Positions 15,380 to 23,572 of a stretch of 64,000 nucleotides of DNA are shown in pieces (within the stretch, counting starts at the first letter, position 1; each line of letters begins with the position of its first letter). The notes under the pieces are model-generated. The model made no database searches. It saw only the letters and a list, made by a program, of their open reading frames with translations, and was not told the origin of the DNA. The translations under genes were made by a program, and so were the position numbers. Location of the stretch: positions 1 to 64,000 of the forward strand of contig CACXHY010000006.1 in NCBI GenBank assembly GCA_902767565.1, read 5' to 3'. Source of the DNA: an uncultured Eubacteriales bacterium. Lineage in GTDB: Bacteria > Bacillota > Clostridia > Christensenellales > Aristaeellaceae.

Positions 15380-16165
15380 ATGCGTGAGTTCTTTGGACTG
15401 GAAGTGGAGAACGGCGGCTATCTGCGGGAACCGGAGGGCTGGTTTTCCTGGCAGCATCTGCTGTTCGTGACCCTGATCTGCCTGACCGCCATCCTCCTGG
15501 GCATTCTGCTGGGGAAGCGCGACCGCAGCCGTTCGGACAGGGAGAAGAACCGCGTGCTGATCGTGTCGGCGCTGCTCTTCGACGCGCTGGAGCTGTTCGA
15601 GATCGTGTTCCTCTGCTTCCGCAGCCATGATCCCATGAACTGGCGGATGAACCTTCCGCTTTTCCTGTGCAGCGTGCAGGCCATCGCGCTGCCCATGGCG
15701 GCCTTCTGCAAGGGGCGGCTGAAGCTGGCGGCCCTGGACTTCGTGTCCATCTTCGGCGTGCTGGGCATGCTGCTGGGCACCTACGGCGCCGGACAGAACT
15801 ACGGCTGCTATCCGGTCCTTTCCTTCAACAATGTGCAGTCCGGCATCATCCACGGCATCTCGGGCTTCGCGGCCATCTATATCTTCGTTTCGGGGATGGC
15901 CAGCCTGCGGAAGCGCGACATCTGGATCACCTTCTGCATCCTGATCGGGCTCTGTGTCCTGGCGTATGCGGCGAACGTGACGATCGGCTATAACTACATG
16001 TTCCTCATGCGGGGCGACGGCACCCCTTACGATATCCTGTACAACGCGGTGGGCGGAAGCCCCGTGCTGTATCCGCTGGGCGTTGTGGGACTGTTCCTGC
16101 TCTACATCGCTGCATTCTACGGCGTGGTGTTCATGGTCAGGAGAAGACGGGGCAGCGAGGAATGA
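15380..16165 (+). CDS. YwaF-family (TIGR02206-like) integral membrane protein
   Basis: 261 aa with about seven hydrophobic segments. Recognisable family features are WQHLLFVTLICLTAILLGI near the N-terminus, LPLFLCSVQAIALPMAAF in the middle and NNVQSGIIHGISGF. NVTIGYNYMFLMRGDGTPYD precedes the last helix. Members are uncharacterised membrane proteins of Firmicutes. The ATG at 15380 has GGAGGG ten bases upstream; in-frame codons at 15347 and 15359 lack one. The protein ends in a basic cluster (RRRRGSEE). Confidence 0.75.
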   Translation: MREFFGLEVENGGYLREPEGWFSWQHLLFVTLICLTAILLGILLGKRDRSRSDREKNRVLIVSALLFDALELFEIVFLCFRSHDPMNWRMNLPLFLCSVQAIALPMAAFCKGRLKLAALDFVSIFGVLGMLLGTYGAGQNYGCYPVLSFNNVQSGIIHGISGFAAIYIFVSGMASLRKRDIWITFCILIGLCVLAYAANVTIGYNYMFLMRGDGTPYDILYNAVGGSPVLYPLGVVGLFLLYIAAFYGVVFMVRRRRGSEE

Positions 16166-16281
16166 AGAACGAAGAACGTAGAATGAATGCAGAATGATTT
16201 TCGTGCGACAATCCTTCTGCTGAGACGGTGGGATCTACGCGGCACGGTGCCTTGCAAAGGGTCCGGGTCGGTGCGATCTTG

Positions 16282-16384
16282 CCTCTTTCAAGGGGGTCCG
16301 GGGGACGCTTTCCGGCAGGAAAGCGTCCCCCGGCTTCTTACTTTATCTCCCCCTCCCTTGGGAGGGGGCCGGGGGGTGGGGCGC
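16282..16384 (+). repeat. Complete triple-hairpin dispersed repeat, copy C
   Basis: The central perfect stem is at 16298-16333 (arm CCGGGGGACGCTTTCC, loop GGCA). The third hairpin is CCCCCTCCC-TTGG-GAGGGGG, with tail GGGGGGTGGGGCGC. A first-hairpin fragment (AAAGGGTCCGGG) precedes it near 16256. Together with a GAAGAACGAAGAACGTAG-type microsatellite at 16164-16195 it fills the gene-free stretch 16166-16440. Confidence 0.8.
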
Positions 16385-16443
16385 ATGACATCCGTAACAC
16401 TTTGCAAACCTCTCATTCTGCTGTAGCATTTCCCGCGGAATGA

Positions 16444-16452
16444 TGCTATAAT
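16444..16452 (+). promoter_or_regulatory. Extended -10 promoter of the NYN-LOTUS operon
   Basis: TGCTATAAT at 16444-16452 is a consensus extended -10 element. No good -35 hexamer stands 17 bp upstream, which is usual for extended -10 promoters. Transcription would start inside or next to the palindrome at 16458-16475. Confidence 0.65.
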
Positions 16453-16457
16453 GTATC

Positions 16458-16475
16458 TGTCGGCATATGCCGACA
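16458..16475. promoter_or_regulatory. Perfect 18-bp palindrome at the transcription start (candidate operator)
   Basis: TGTCGGCATATGCCGACA is a perfect palindrome with no spacer, five bases after the -10 box and 30 bp before the NYN-LOTUS start codon. Its position suits a repressor site; the cognate regulator is not identifiable from the motif. Confidence 0.55.
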
Positions 16476-16504
16476 AGCAATCCAACACACGAAAGGAATC
16501 CCTT

Positions 16505-17518
16505 ATGGCGAAATTTGCCGTTTTTGTGGATCTGGAGAACTGCGGCGCGAAGGAGGCCACCCTGGCTTCCATCATCGAAAAGGTGAAGATGCGCGGAGAG
16601 ATCCTGCTGGGCCGTGTCTACGGCTACACCGACCGGTTCTCCGACCTGAAGCAGATCCTCCTGTCCAACACCTTCTCCGTGGTGCCCTCCATCCGCTACG
16701 GGTACGCCCAGAAGAACAACGCCGATATCCAGCTGGTGGTGGACGCCCTGGAGGTGGCCTACACCAATCCCCTGATCGACTCCTTCTGCATCGTCTCCGG
16801 CGACAGCGACTACATGCCGCTGGTGGGCCGGCTGAAGGCCATGGGCAAGTACGTGCTGGGCATCAGCCGCTCCGAGGCCGCCAGCAACATCTTCATCAAC
16901 GCCTGCAATGAGTTCCAGTTCCTGGAGAGCATGGGCAGCCGTCCCGCCCCGCGCGCGGCGAAGCAGACCCGCGGCGGCCGGAAGAAGGAGACCGCCGGCA
17001 GCGACGAGATGGATCTGGCCGCGCTGAACAAGCTGCTGTGCGACGTCTTCGAGGAGCAGGACGACACGGCGGAGATCTATGCCAGCGAGCTGAAGGGCGT
17101 GCTGACCCGCCTGCGCCCCGATTTCAACGAAAAGACCTACGGCTGCGCCACCTTCTACAAGCTGCTTCAAAAGCTGGCGGCGAAGTTCGGCGACCTGCGG
17201 GTGACCAACGACAACTTCAACGTCATTGTCTCGCTGAACGCCCACGCCGGCGCGGCCGACGAGGAGGAACAGGTCCAGCTGAACCGGGAGAACTGGCGCG
17301 ACGCCTTCCAGGCCCAGCTGAACGCGTACAAGGAGGGCGGCTTCGATCGCATCAATCCGTCGATCCTGAAGGCGGATATCCTCACCACCTACCCCGATTT
17401 CAACGAGCGGACCATCGGCTTCAAGCGCTTCTCCGAGGTGATGAAGCAGCTGGAGAAGGACGGCATGGTCAAGGTGGAGATGGACGAGGAGAACACCATG
17501 ATGATCAAGCTGCTTTGA
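16505..17518 (+). CDS. NYN-domain ribonuclease-like protein with two OST-HTH/LOTUS domains
   Basis: 337 aa. The N-terminal NYN (PIN-like) domain carries the acidic pattern VFVDLENCG (about residues 5-13), NNADIQLVVDALE and SGDSDYMPLV, expected for a metal-dependent RNase. A basic linker (RAAKQTRGGRKKE) is followed by two OST-HTH/LOTUS repeats, about residues 170-245 and 255-335. Each repeat has the LxxxxPDFNEKTYGxxxFxxLL pattern that binds RNA in this family. The family resembles limkain-b1-like proteins; bacterial members are largely uncharacterised. The ATG at 16505 follows AAAGGAATCCC. It probably leads an operon with the next genes through glnS, given short gaps of 13-26 bp. Confidence 0.85.
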   Translation: MAKFAVFVDLENCGAKEATLASIIEKVKMRGEILLGRVYGYTDRFSDLKQILLSNTFSVVPSIRYGYAQKNNADIQLVVDALEVAYTNPLIDSFCIVSGDSDYMPLVGRLKAMGKYVLGISRSEAASNIFINACNEFQFLESMGSRPAPRAAKQTRGGRKKETAGSDEMDLAALNKLLCDVFEEQDDTAEIYASELKGVLTRLRPDFNEKTYGCATFYKLLQKLAAKFGDLRVTNDNFNVIVSLNAHAGAADEEEQVQLNRENWRDAFQAQLNAYKEGGFDRINPSILKADILTTYPDFNERTIGFKRFSEVMKQLEKDGMVKVEMDEENTMMIKLL

Positions 17519-17544
17519 GAAGGCCTGCGCAAAGGAGGATCAAC

Positions 17545-18159
17545 TTGAAGCATGGGATCGCGGCTGCTCTGGCGGCTGTCCTGGCTGCCGTGCTGGCCCT
17601 TTCCGCCCCGGCGGAGGGATGGGACGGCTTCCGCGGGCTGCCCTGGGGCGCCTTTGAAGAAGACATCGTGGAGCGCGAGGAGCGCGTGGCGGACCACGCC
17701 ATGGAGCTGGAGGGCGGCTGCCTGGACCTGCTCTACGAGGGCGTGGACGTCAGCCGGTTCACCGGGGCCGAGTGCGCCTACATCCTGTACGACGGCACGC
17801 TGGTCTGCGGCGGCTACCGCATCCCGGTCTCCGGCGAAACGGACGAGGCGGACCTGACCGAAGCCCTGAAGGTACACTACGGGGAACCCAACGCCAACGG
17901 CCGGATGATCTTCCGGCGGATGCTGGCCCTGCTGGACCCGGAGGGAGAAAACGACGGAGTGCTGAACACGTCGCCTGCCGCCTGGGAAGTGGACGGCACC
18001 GGCATCATCCTCTACTCCGAGGGCGGGCACCTGATCCTGCTCTACATCGGCACGGATTATCTGAACGCCATGGACGCGGAAGCGGGGGAGGCCGGGGACG
18101 AGGAGCCTGAGGACGAGGGATCGGAAGAAGAGGAGCCGGACGAGCCGGAGACCCCATGA
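17545..18159 (+). CDS. Secreted or periplasm-facing hypothetical protein, acidic tail
   Basis: 204 aa from a TTG at 17545 preceded by AAAGGAGG at the right distance. The N-terminus is a typical signal peptide (basic KHG, then an Ala/Leu core, cleavage near SAPAEG). The mature part resembles small exported domains beginning GWDGFRGLPWGAFEEDIVE, with a conserved-looking LYEGVDVSRFTGAECAYILY. The last 30 residues are almost all Glu, Asp and Pro. The gene is easily missed because a longer spurious frame runs through from the upstream gene. It lies 26 bp after the NYN-LOTUS gene; function unknown. Confidence 0.7.
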   Translation: MKHGIAAALAAVLAAVLALSAPAEGWDGFRGLPWGAFEEDIVEREERVADHAMELEGGCLDLLYEGVDVSRFTGAECAYILYDGTLVCGGYRIPVSGETDEADLTEALKVHYGEPNANGRMIFRRMLALLDPEGENDGVLNTSPAAWEVDGTGIILYSEGGHLILLYIGTDYLNAMDAEAGEAGDEEPEDEGSEEEEPDEPETP

Positions 18160-18175
18160 CCGGAGGTGAGAAGGG

Positions 18176-18709
18176 ATGGCATACCTGCGAAGGGCCACCG
18201 GCATGCTGTGCGCGCTGCTGGCCATCGCGGCGCTCATCGTCGGCCTGGTGATCGTGACATTCTTTGAGGCCATGAACGTGGCCAACATCCAGATCGTGCT
18301 CAAGGGCGGCATGGCCTACCGGGTGCAGACCATCATGGGCATGGACACGGAGAACGACCGGGGCAGCTTCTTCACCGCGTCGCTGATGGAGGAGGATCCG
18401 GCCCACGGCACCATGACCGCGGAGCGCAACGCCTATACGGATTACAATGTGCGCGGCATCGACCACCGGCTGGACATGGACTTCGTGTGGGTCTGGCCCC
18501 AGCAGCGGGAGGTGACGGTCACGGTCACCGAGTCCGTGCCCCGCATCGACGGACGCGCGAAGGGGAGCCGGGCCGAGGCCCTGGTGCAGGCGGGCGGCGC
18601 CGACGCCGTGTATCCGCCGGCCTGGACGGACGCGCGATACCGCGTCACCCTGGTGCAGGATCCCCAGACCAAGCAATGGCGCATCACCCGCATCACGATG
18701 ATCCAATAA
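18176..18709 (+). CDS. Hypothetical membrane-anchored protein
   Basis: 177 aa with a single N-terminal membrane anchor (MLCALLAIAALIVGLVIVTFF, residues about 10-30) and a soluble outside domain of about 145 residues ending in WRITRITMIQ. The domain has no cysteines or clear catalytic motif. It could be a small lipocalin/NTF2-like fold, but that is a guess. ATG at 18176 with GGAGGTGAG just upstream. It lies 16 bp after the secreted protein and 13 bp before glnS. Confidence 0.65.
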   Translation: MAYLRRATGMLCALLAIAALIVGLVIVTFFEAMNVANIQIVLKGGMAYRVQTIMGMDTENDRGSFFTASLMEEDPAHGTMTAERNAYTDYNVRGIDHRLDMDFVWVWPQQREVTVTVTESVPRIDGRAKGSRAEALVQAGGADAVYPPAWTDARYRVTLVQDPQTKQWRITRITMIQ

Positions 18710-18722
18710 CGGGAGGAAAACA

Positions 18723-20441
18723 ATGGACGACCTGAACCGCACCAATTTCATCTGGGACGCCATCGGGAAGGACCTGGCCGAGGGCGTGTATACGGAAGTG
18801 CACACCCGGTTTCCGCCGGAGCCCAACGGCTATATGCACATCGGCCACTGCAAGGCCCTGATCATGGACTTTCTGACGGCGGAAAAGTTCGGCGGCAAGT
18901 GCAACCTGCGCTTCGACGACACCAACCCCGCCAAGGAGGACATGGAGTTCGTCCGCAATATCGAGAAGGACATCCGCTGGCTGGGCTTTGACTGGACCGG
19001 CGGCCTGTTCTACGCCTCCGATTACTACGACAAGTGCTACGAGATCGCCGAGGACTGGATCCTGCGGGGCCTGGCCTATGTGGACGAGCTGAGCAAGGAG
19101 GAGATGCGGGCCTACCGCGGCACCCTCACCGAGCCCGGCAAAAACAGCCCCTGGCGCGACCGTCCGGCCGAAGAGAGCCTGGACCTGTTCCGCCGCATGC
19201 GGGCGGGCGAGTTTGCCGAGGGCACCAAGACCCTGCGGATGAAGATCGACATGGCGTCGCCCAACATCGTCATGCGCGACCCGGCCATGTACCGCATCCT
19301 GTACAAGGAGCACTGGCGCACGGGGAACAAGTGGTGCATCTATCCCATGTACGACTTCTCGCACCCCATCGGCGACGCGCTGGAGGGGATCACCCACTCC
19401 CTGTGCTCCCTGGAGTACGAGATCCACCGCCCCCTCTACGACTGGGTGGTGGAGCACGCGAAGAACATGCTGCCCGGGCATCCCCGGCAGATCGAGTTCG
19501 CCCGGCTGAACATGACCCGCACGGTCATGAGCAAGCGCTATCTCCGCCAGCTGGTGGAGGGCGGCTATGTCTCCGGCTGGGACGATCCGCGGATGCCCAC
19601 CCTCTCCGCCCTGCGGCGCCGGGGCTATACCGGCACGGCCATCCGTGAGTTCGTCAGCCGCATCGGCATGAGCAAGGCGGATTCGGTGGTGGATCTGGCG
19701 CTGCTGGAGAGCTGCGTGCGCGACGACCTGGGCGAGACCTCGCCCCGCGCCATGGCGGTCCTGCGGCCCGTGAAGGTGATCCTCACCAACTGGCCCGAGG
19801 GCGAGACGAAGACCATTGAAATGGAGAACCACCCGGATCGGCCGGAGATGGGCACCCACACCGTCACCTTCGGGCGGGAGCTGTGGATCGACAGCGAGGA
19901 CTTCATGGAGGTCCCGGTGAAGAAGTACCAGCGGATGTTCCCGGGCAACGAGGTGCGGCTGAAGGGCGCGTACATCGTGAAGTGCGAGGGCTGCGAGAAG
20001 GACGCGGAGGGCCATGTGACCGCGATCCTCTGCACCGTGGACTTCGACTCCGCCAGCGGCACCCCCGGCGCGGACCGGAAGATCAAGGGCAAGACCCTGC
20101 ACTGGGTCAGCGCGGCGGACGCGGTGCCCTTCGAAGCCCGCCTCTATGAGCCGCTGCTGGTGGACGAGGAGGCCGACGACGCGGAGGAGGAAGCCGCGGA
20201 AGAGGGCGAGGAGAACGCCGCTCCGGCGAAGAAGGACTTCATCAGCCGCCTGAACCCCGACAGCAAGACCGTGCTGCGGGGCTATGCCGAGCCCTGCGTC
20301 CGGGACGCGGCGGTCGGCGCCACCTTCCAGTTCCTGCGCACCGGCTACTTCTGCAAGGACCCGGATTCCACCGACGAGCTGCCGGTCTTCAACCGCACGG
20401 TGGGCCTGCGCGACACCTTCGCCAAACAGGTGAAGGCCTGA
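18723..20441 (+). CDS. glnS: Glutaminyl-tRNA synthetase
   Basis: 572 aa. The class I signature PPEPNGYMHIGHCKALIMDF (about residues 37-56) includes the HIGH motif, and VMSKRYLRQLV supplies the KMSKS-equivalent loop. The catalytic core continues with LRFDDTNPAKEDMEFV. The beta-barrel anticodon-binding region follows, with an unusual acidic insertion (DDAEEEAAEEGEENAA, about residues 480-495). It charges tRNA-Gln directly. With gltX nearby this suggests the organism need not rely on the Glu-tRNA-Gln amidotransferase route for Gln-tRNA. Ribosome binding site GGGAGG. Confidence 0.93.
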   Translation: MDDLNRTNFIWDAIGKDLAEGVYTEVHTRFPPEPNGYMHIGHCKALIMDFLTAEKFGGKCNLRFDDTNPAKEDMEFVRNIEKDIRWLGFDWTGGLFYASDYYDKCYEIAEDWILRGLAYVDELSKEEMRAYRGTLTEPGKNSPWRDRPAEESLDLFRRMRAGEFAEGTKTLRMKIDMASPNIVMRDPAMYRILYKEHWRTGNKWCIYPMYDFSHPIGDALEGITHSLCSLEYEIHRPLYDWVVEHAKNMLPGHPRQIEFARLNMTRTVMSKRYLRQLVEGGYVSGWDDPRMPTLSALRRRGYTGTAIREFVSRIGMSKADSVVDLALLESCVRDDLGETSPRAMAVLRPVKVILTNWPEGETKTIEMENHPDRPEMGTHTVTFGRELWIDSEDFMEVPVKKYQRMFPGNEVRLKGAYIVKCEGCEKDAEGHVTAILCTVDFDSASGTPGADRKIKGKTLHWVSAADAVPFEARLYEPLLVDEEADDAEEEAAEEGEENAAPAKKDFISRLNPDSKTVLRGYAEPCVRDAAVGATFQFLRTGYFCKDPDSTDELPVFNRTVGLRDTFAKQVKA

Positions 20442-20457
20442 CGGGAGCGGAAAGCGT

Positions 20458-20937
20458 ATGATCCTCTATCACGGAAGCAATGTGGCTGTGCCGGAGCCGA
20501 GGCTGCTCAGGATCCAGCGCGAGCTGGACTTCGGGAAAGGCTTCTATACGACCACCGATCGCGGACAGGCCGAGAAATGGGCCAGGAGGACCGCCCTCAG
20601 ACTGCGGCAGGACAGGAGCTTTGTCACGGTGTATGAGGTCGACGCGGAGGAATTCGCCGCCCTGACCGTCCTGCGCTTTGAGAAGCCGGATGAAGCATGG
20701 CTGCGATATGTGACGGCCTGCAGGAAAGGTGAGGATCCGGCCCGGCAGACGGACGTCGTGATCGGCCCCGTGGCGAATGATCAGACGATGCCGGTGCTCG
20801 ACCTGTACCTGGCGGGCATGTACGACGAGCGGGAGGCCATACGCAGGCTCCTGCCGCAAAAGCTGAAGGATCAGGTCACCTTCAAGACAGAGAAGGCCCT
20901 CGGCGCGCTGCGGACCAAGGAGGTGACCGCGCTGTGA
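20458..20937 (+). CDS. DUF3990 protein, ADP-ribosyltransferase-like fold (candidate toxin)
   Basis: 159 aa. The N-terminal YHGS (residues 4-7) and the LDFGKGFYTTTD stretch (23-34) match DUF3990, which as I recall belongs to the ADP-ribosyl clan. YHG and FYTT would correspond to the first two catalytic blocks and DVVIGPVAND (99-108) to the third. The usual catalytic Glu cannot be assigned with confidence. It forms a tight cassette with two small downstream genes (4-bp overlaps) between glnS and gltX, an arrangement resembling toxin-antitoxin modules. Function is inferred only. Confidence 0.75.
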   Translation: MILYHGSNVAVPEPRLLRIQRELDFGKGFYTTTDRGQAEKWARRTALRLRQDRSFVTVYEVDAEEFAALTVLRFEKPDEAWLRYVTACRKGEDPARQTDVVIGPVANDQTMPVLDLYLAGMYDEREAIRRLLPQKLKDQVTFKTEKALGALRTKEVTAL

Positions 20938-21185
20938 ACATGGATGCTTTTCTCTCTCTTCAGTACTTTGATCAGGGCGTGATCCCCAGGATCATGCAGA
21001 AGTATGATATGGGCGAAATGGACGCGGCTCGCGCGTTCCTGACCTCCGAGACCCATGCCATGCTTGAGGACAGGGAACTCGGCATGAGCGATTTCTCCGA
21101 GCTGGCGGTATTCGACATGTGGGAGAACGAGCGGGTGACGGGGGATCCGCGCACATCCGTTCATCTGAGGAGCGAGCTGTCATGA
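20934..21185 (+). CDS. Small conserved partner of the DUF3990 protein
   Basis: 83 aa, acidic, no membrane segment. Its sequence (MDAARAFLTSETHAMLEDRE, FDMWENERVTGDPRTS) fits a recurrent small protein that I remember next to DUF3990 genes in gut Firmicutes, without an assigned name. The start overlaps the DUF3990 stop and its own stop overlaps the next gene, so the three are probably translated together. It could be an antitoxin or accessory subunit; that is an inference from position. Confidence 0.65.
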   Translation: MNMDAFLSLQYFDQGVIPRIMQKYDMGEMDAARAFLTSETHAMLEDRELGMSDFSELAVFDMWENERVTGDPRTSVHLRSELS

Positions 21186-21409
21186 CCGAAGAGATGAGGT
21201 TCTTTGTCTACCTGCTGGAATACTATGCCTGCGCGAAAAACCGGAGCGCCGGCGACGTCCTCCGGGAGTGGGACGAGAAGGGCCTGACCCGGGAGATCTA
21301 CAACGGGTACTGGCAGTATCACCAGGAACGCATCGAGAACGCCTTCGACGACATCGACTGCCTGATGGCCACCGGGGAGCATCTCCCGGCCGGGCCCGGC
21401 GCAGAATGA
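21182..21409 (+). CDS. DUF3791-like small protein of the DUF3990 cassette
   Basis: 75 aa. It starts at the ATG at 21182 overlapping the previous stop. The pattern MRFFVYLLEYYA, SAGDVLREWDEKGLT and YHQERIENAFDDID resembles DUF3791 proteins, which commonly accompany DUF3990. All-helical, acidic, soluble. It is the third gene of the cassette, 28 bp before gltX. A role as antitoxin is plausible but not shown. Confidence 0.65.
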   Translation: MTEEMRFFVYLLEYYACAKNRSAGDVLREWDEKGLTREIYNGYWQYHQERIENAFDDIDCLMATGEHLPAGPGAE

Positions 21410-21437
21410 CGACACCAAACGCAAAGGAATGATCCAT

Positions 21438-22898
21438 ATGACCGTCAGAACCAGATTTGCCCCCAGCCCCACGGGCTTCATGCACCTGGGCGGGGTGCGC
21501 ACCGCGCTGTATGCCTATCTCTATGCCCGGCAGAACAACGGGCAGTTCATCCTCCGCATCGAGGACACGGACCAGGAGCGCTATGTGGAAGGCGCCACCG
21601 ATGTGATCTACGACACCCTGCGGGCCTGCGGGCTGAACTGGGACGAGGGCCCGGACATCGGCGGCCCGGTGGGTCCCTATGTGCAGTCGGAGCGCAAGGA
21701 CACCTACATGCCCTACGCGAAGCAGCTGGTGGCAAGCGGCCACGCCTATTACTGCTTCTGCTCCAGGGAGGAGATCGACGCCCGCCGCGCCGCGGTGGAG
21801 GCCGCCGGCGGCACCTGGAAGTACGACAAGCACTGCCTGCGCCTGACGAAGGAGCAGGTGGAGGAGAAGCTGGCCGCGGGCATCCCGTGGACGATCCGCA
21901 TGAACGCGCCCACCGAGGGCGAGACGAGCTACAGCGACGTGGTCTTCGGCGACATGACCTTCCAGAACGGCGAGGCCATGGACGACATGGTGCTGATCAA
22001 GCAGGACGGCATGCCCACCTACAACTTCGCCAACGTCATCGACGACCATCTGATGGGCATCACCCATGTCATGCGCGGCATGGAGTATCTCTCCTCCACC
22101 CCACGCTACAATTATCTGTACCGGGCGCTGGGCTGGGACATCCCCACCTACATCCATCTGCCCACCGTCATGCGCGACGCGACGCATAAGCTGTCCAAGC
22201 GCGACGGGGACGCCTTCTATTCCGACTTCATCGACAAGGGCTATCTCACCGAGGCGCTGGTGAACTATCTGGCGCTGGTAGGCTGGAACCCCGGCGACGA
22301 GCGGGAGTTCTTCACCCTGCCGGAGCTGGTGGAGGCCTTTGACGTGCACCGGCTGAACAAGTCGCCCGGCATCTTCGACGTGAACAAGCTGACCTGGTTC
22401 AACGCCGAGTACATCCGCCGCATGGCCCCGGAGAAGTATCTGGAGCTGGCTGCGCCCTGGTTCGACAAGGTGCTGGCGGGGAAGGGCATCGACTACAAGC
22501 GGCTGGCGGAGCTGATGCAGGAGCGCACGGAGATCTTCAGCCAGGTGCCGGACATGGTGCGGTTCCTGGCGGAGCTGCCGGACTACTCCATCGATCTTTA
22601 CACCCACAAGAAGATGAAGACGAACCCCGAGGTGGCCCGGAGCGCGCTGGCCCTGTGCAGGCCCGTGCTGGAAGCCATCCCGGAGGCGGAGTGGCGGGAG
22701 AGCGTGATCCACGACCGGCTGATGGAGACCATCGCGGCCTCCGGCATGAAGAACGGCGCGGTCCTCTGGCCCCTGCGCATCGCCATCTCCGGCCAGGCCT
22801 CCACGCCCGGCGGCGCCATGGAGATCGCTTATCTGCTGGGCAAGACCGAGACCCTGCGCCGCGTCGCGGACGGCGAGGCCCGTCTGGCGGACGCCTGA
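21438..22898 (+). CDS. gltX: Glutamyl-tRNA synthetase
   Basis: 486 aa. The HIGH-equivalent lies in FAPSPTGFMHLGGVRTALY (about residues 6-24) and the KMSKS-equivalent in THKLSKRDGDAFYSDFID. The zinc-like CFCSREEIDARRAA region is present, and length and order match bacterial GluRS. The second ATG (21438) has AAAGGA nine bases upstream and is preferred over the ATG at 21429. It loads tRNA-Glu. It lies after the DUF3990 cassette and ahead of the formate/nitrite-type channel. Confidence 0.93.
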   Translation: MTVRTRFAPSPTGFMHLGGVRTALYAYLYARQNNGQFILRIEDTDQERYVEGATDVIYDTLRACGLNWDEGPDIGGPVGPYVQSERKDTYMPYAKQLVASGHAYYCFCSREEIDARRAAVEAAGGTWKYDKHCLRLTKEQVEEKLAAGIPWTIRMNAPTEGETSYSDVVFGDMTFQNGEAMDDMVLIKQDGMPTYNFANVIDDHLMGITHVMRGMEYLSSTPRYNYLYRALGWDIPTYIHLPTVMRDATHKLSKRDGDAFYSDFIDKGYLTEALVNYLALVGWNPGDEREFFTLPELVEAFDVHRLNKSPGIFDVNKLTWFNAEYIRRMAPEKYLELAAPWFDKVLAGKGIDYKRLAELMQERTEIFSQVPDMVRFLAELPDYSIDLYTHKKMKTNPEVARSALALCRPVLEAIPEAEWRESVIHDRLMETIAASGMKNGAVLWPLRIAISGQASTPGGAMEIAYLLGKTETLRRVADGEARLADA

Positions 22899-22916
22899 TC
22901 GGCGGAGGTGATCCCC

Positions 22917-23564
22917 TTGACCGGACAGCTCGGAAAGACATATCTGCTCGCCGTACTGGCGGGGCTCAGCATCGGCATCGGAGGCACGGCGTTCCTGATG
23001 ACGGAAAGCCCCGTGGTGGGCGCGCTGCTCTTCGCGGTGGGGCTCTTCTGCGTGTGCGCGTTCGGCTTCAGCCTGTTCACGGGCAAGGTCTGCTATGTGT
23101 TTGAGCAGGAGAAGGACCGGGGACGCTACGCCGCCGCCCTGCCCGTGATCTGGCTGGGGAACCTGACCGGCGCCGCGGGACTGGGCCTGCTGGAATCCCT
23201 GACGCGATTCGGCCCGAAGCTGGCGGAACGCGCGGCCGCGGTCTGCGCGGGAAAGCTGGAACAGACGCCGCTGAGCGCCTTTGTGCTGGCGGTGCTGTGC
23301 AACCTGCTGATCTATATCGCCGTGGAGGGCTACAGGACCATCCCGGACGCGGTGGGGAAGTACCTGGCGATCCTCTTCGGGGTGACGGTGTTCATCGTGT
23401 GCGGGTTCGAGCACTGCGTGGCCAACATGTACTACTTCACCGCCGGCGGGGCATGGAGCCTGAAGGCGATCGGCTATCTGCTGCTGATGACCCTGGGCAA
23501 CGCGGCCGGCGGCGTGCTGATCCCCGCCCTGCGCCGCGCCGCCGGATCGGGAAAGAAAAACTGA
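22917..23564 (+). CDS. Formate/nitrite transporter family channel
   Basis: 215 aa with six membrane helices and the family signature GFEHCVANMYYF (about residues 160-171), containing the conserved pore histidine. LFTGKV and WLGNLTGA mark the broken second and third helices. It is shorter than typical FocA/NirC but complete in helix count. The TTG at 22917 is placed correctly behind GGAGGTGATC (22904-22913), which nearly matches the full anti-Shine-Dalgarno; the GTG at 22908 lies inside that site. Formate transport would fit a fermentative hydrogen-producing cell, but specificity is not proven. Confidence 0.85.
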   Translation: MTGQLGKTYLLAVLAGLSIGIGGTAFLMTESPVVGALLFAVGLFCVCAFGFSLFTGKVCYVFEQEKDRGRYAAALPVIWLGNLTGAAGLGLLESLTRFGPKLAERAAAVCAGKLEQTPLSAFVLAVLCNLLIYIAVEGYRTIPDAVGKYLAILFGVTVFIVCGFEHCVANMYYFTAGGAWSLKAIGYLLLMTLGNAAGGVLIPALRRAAGSGKKN

Positions 23565-23572
23565 CGACGCAG

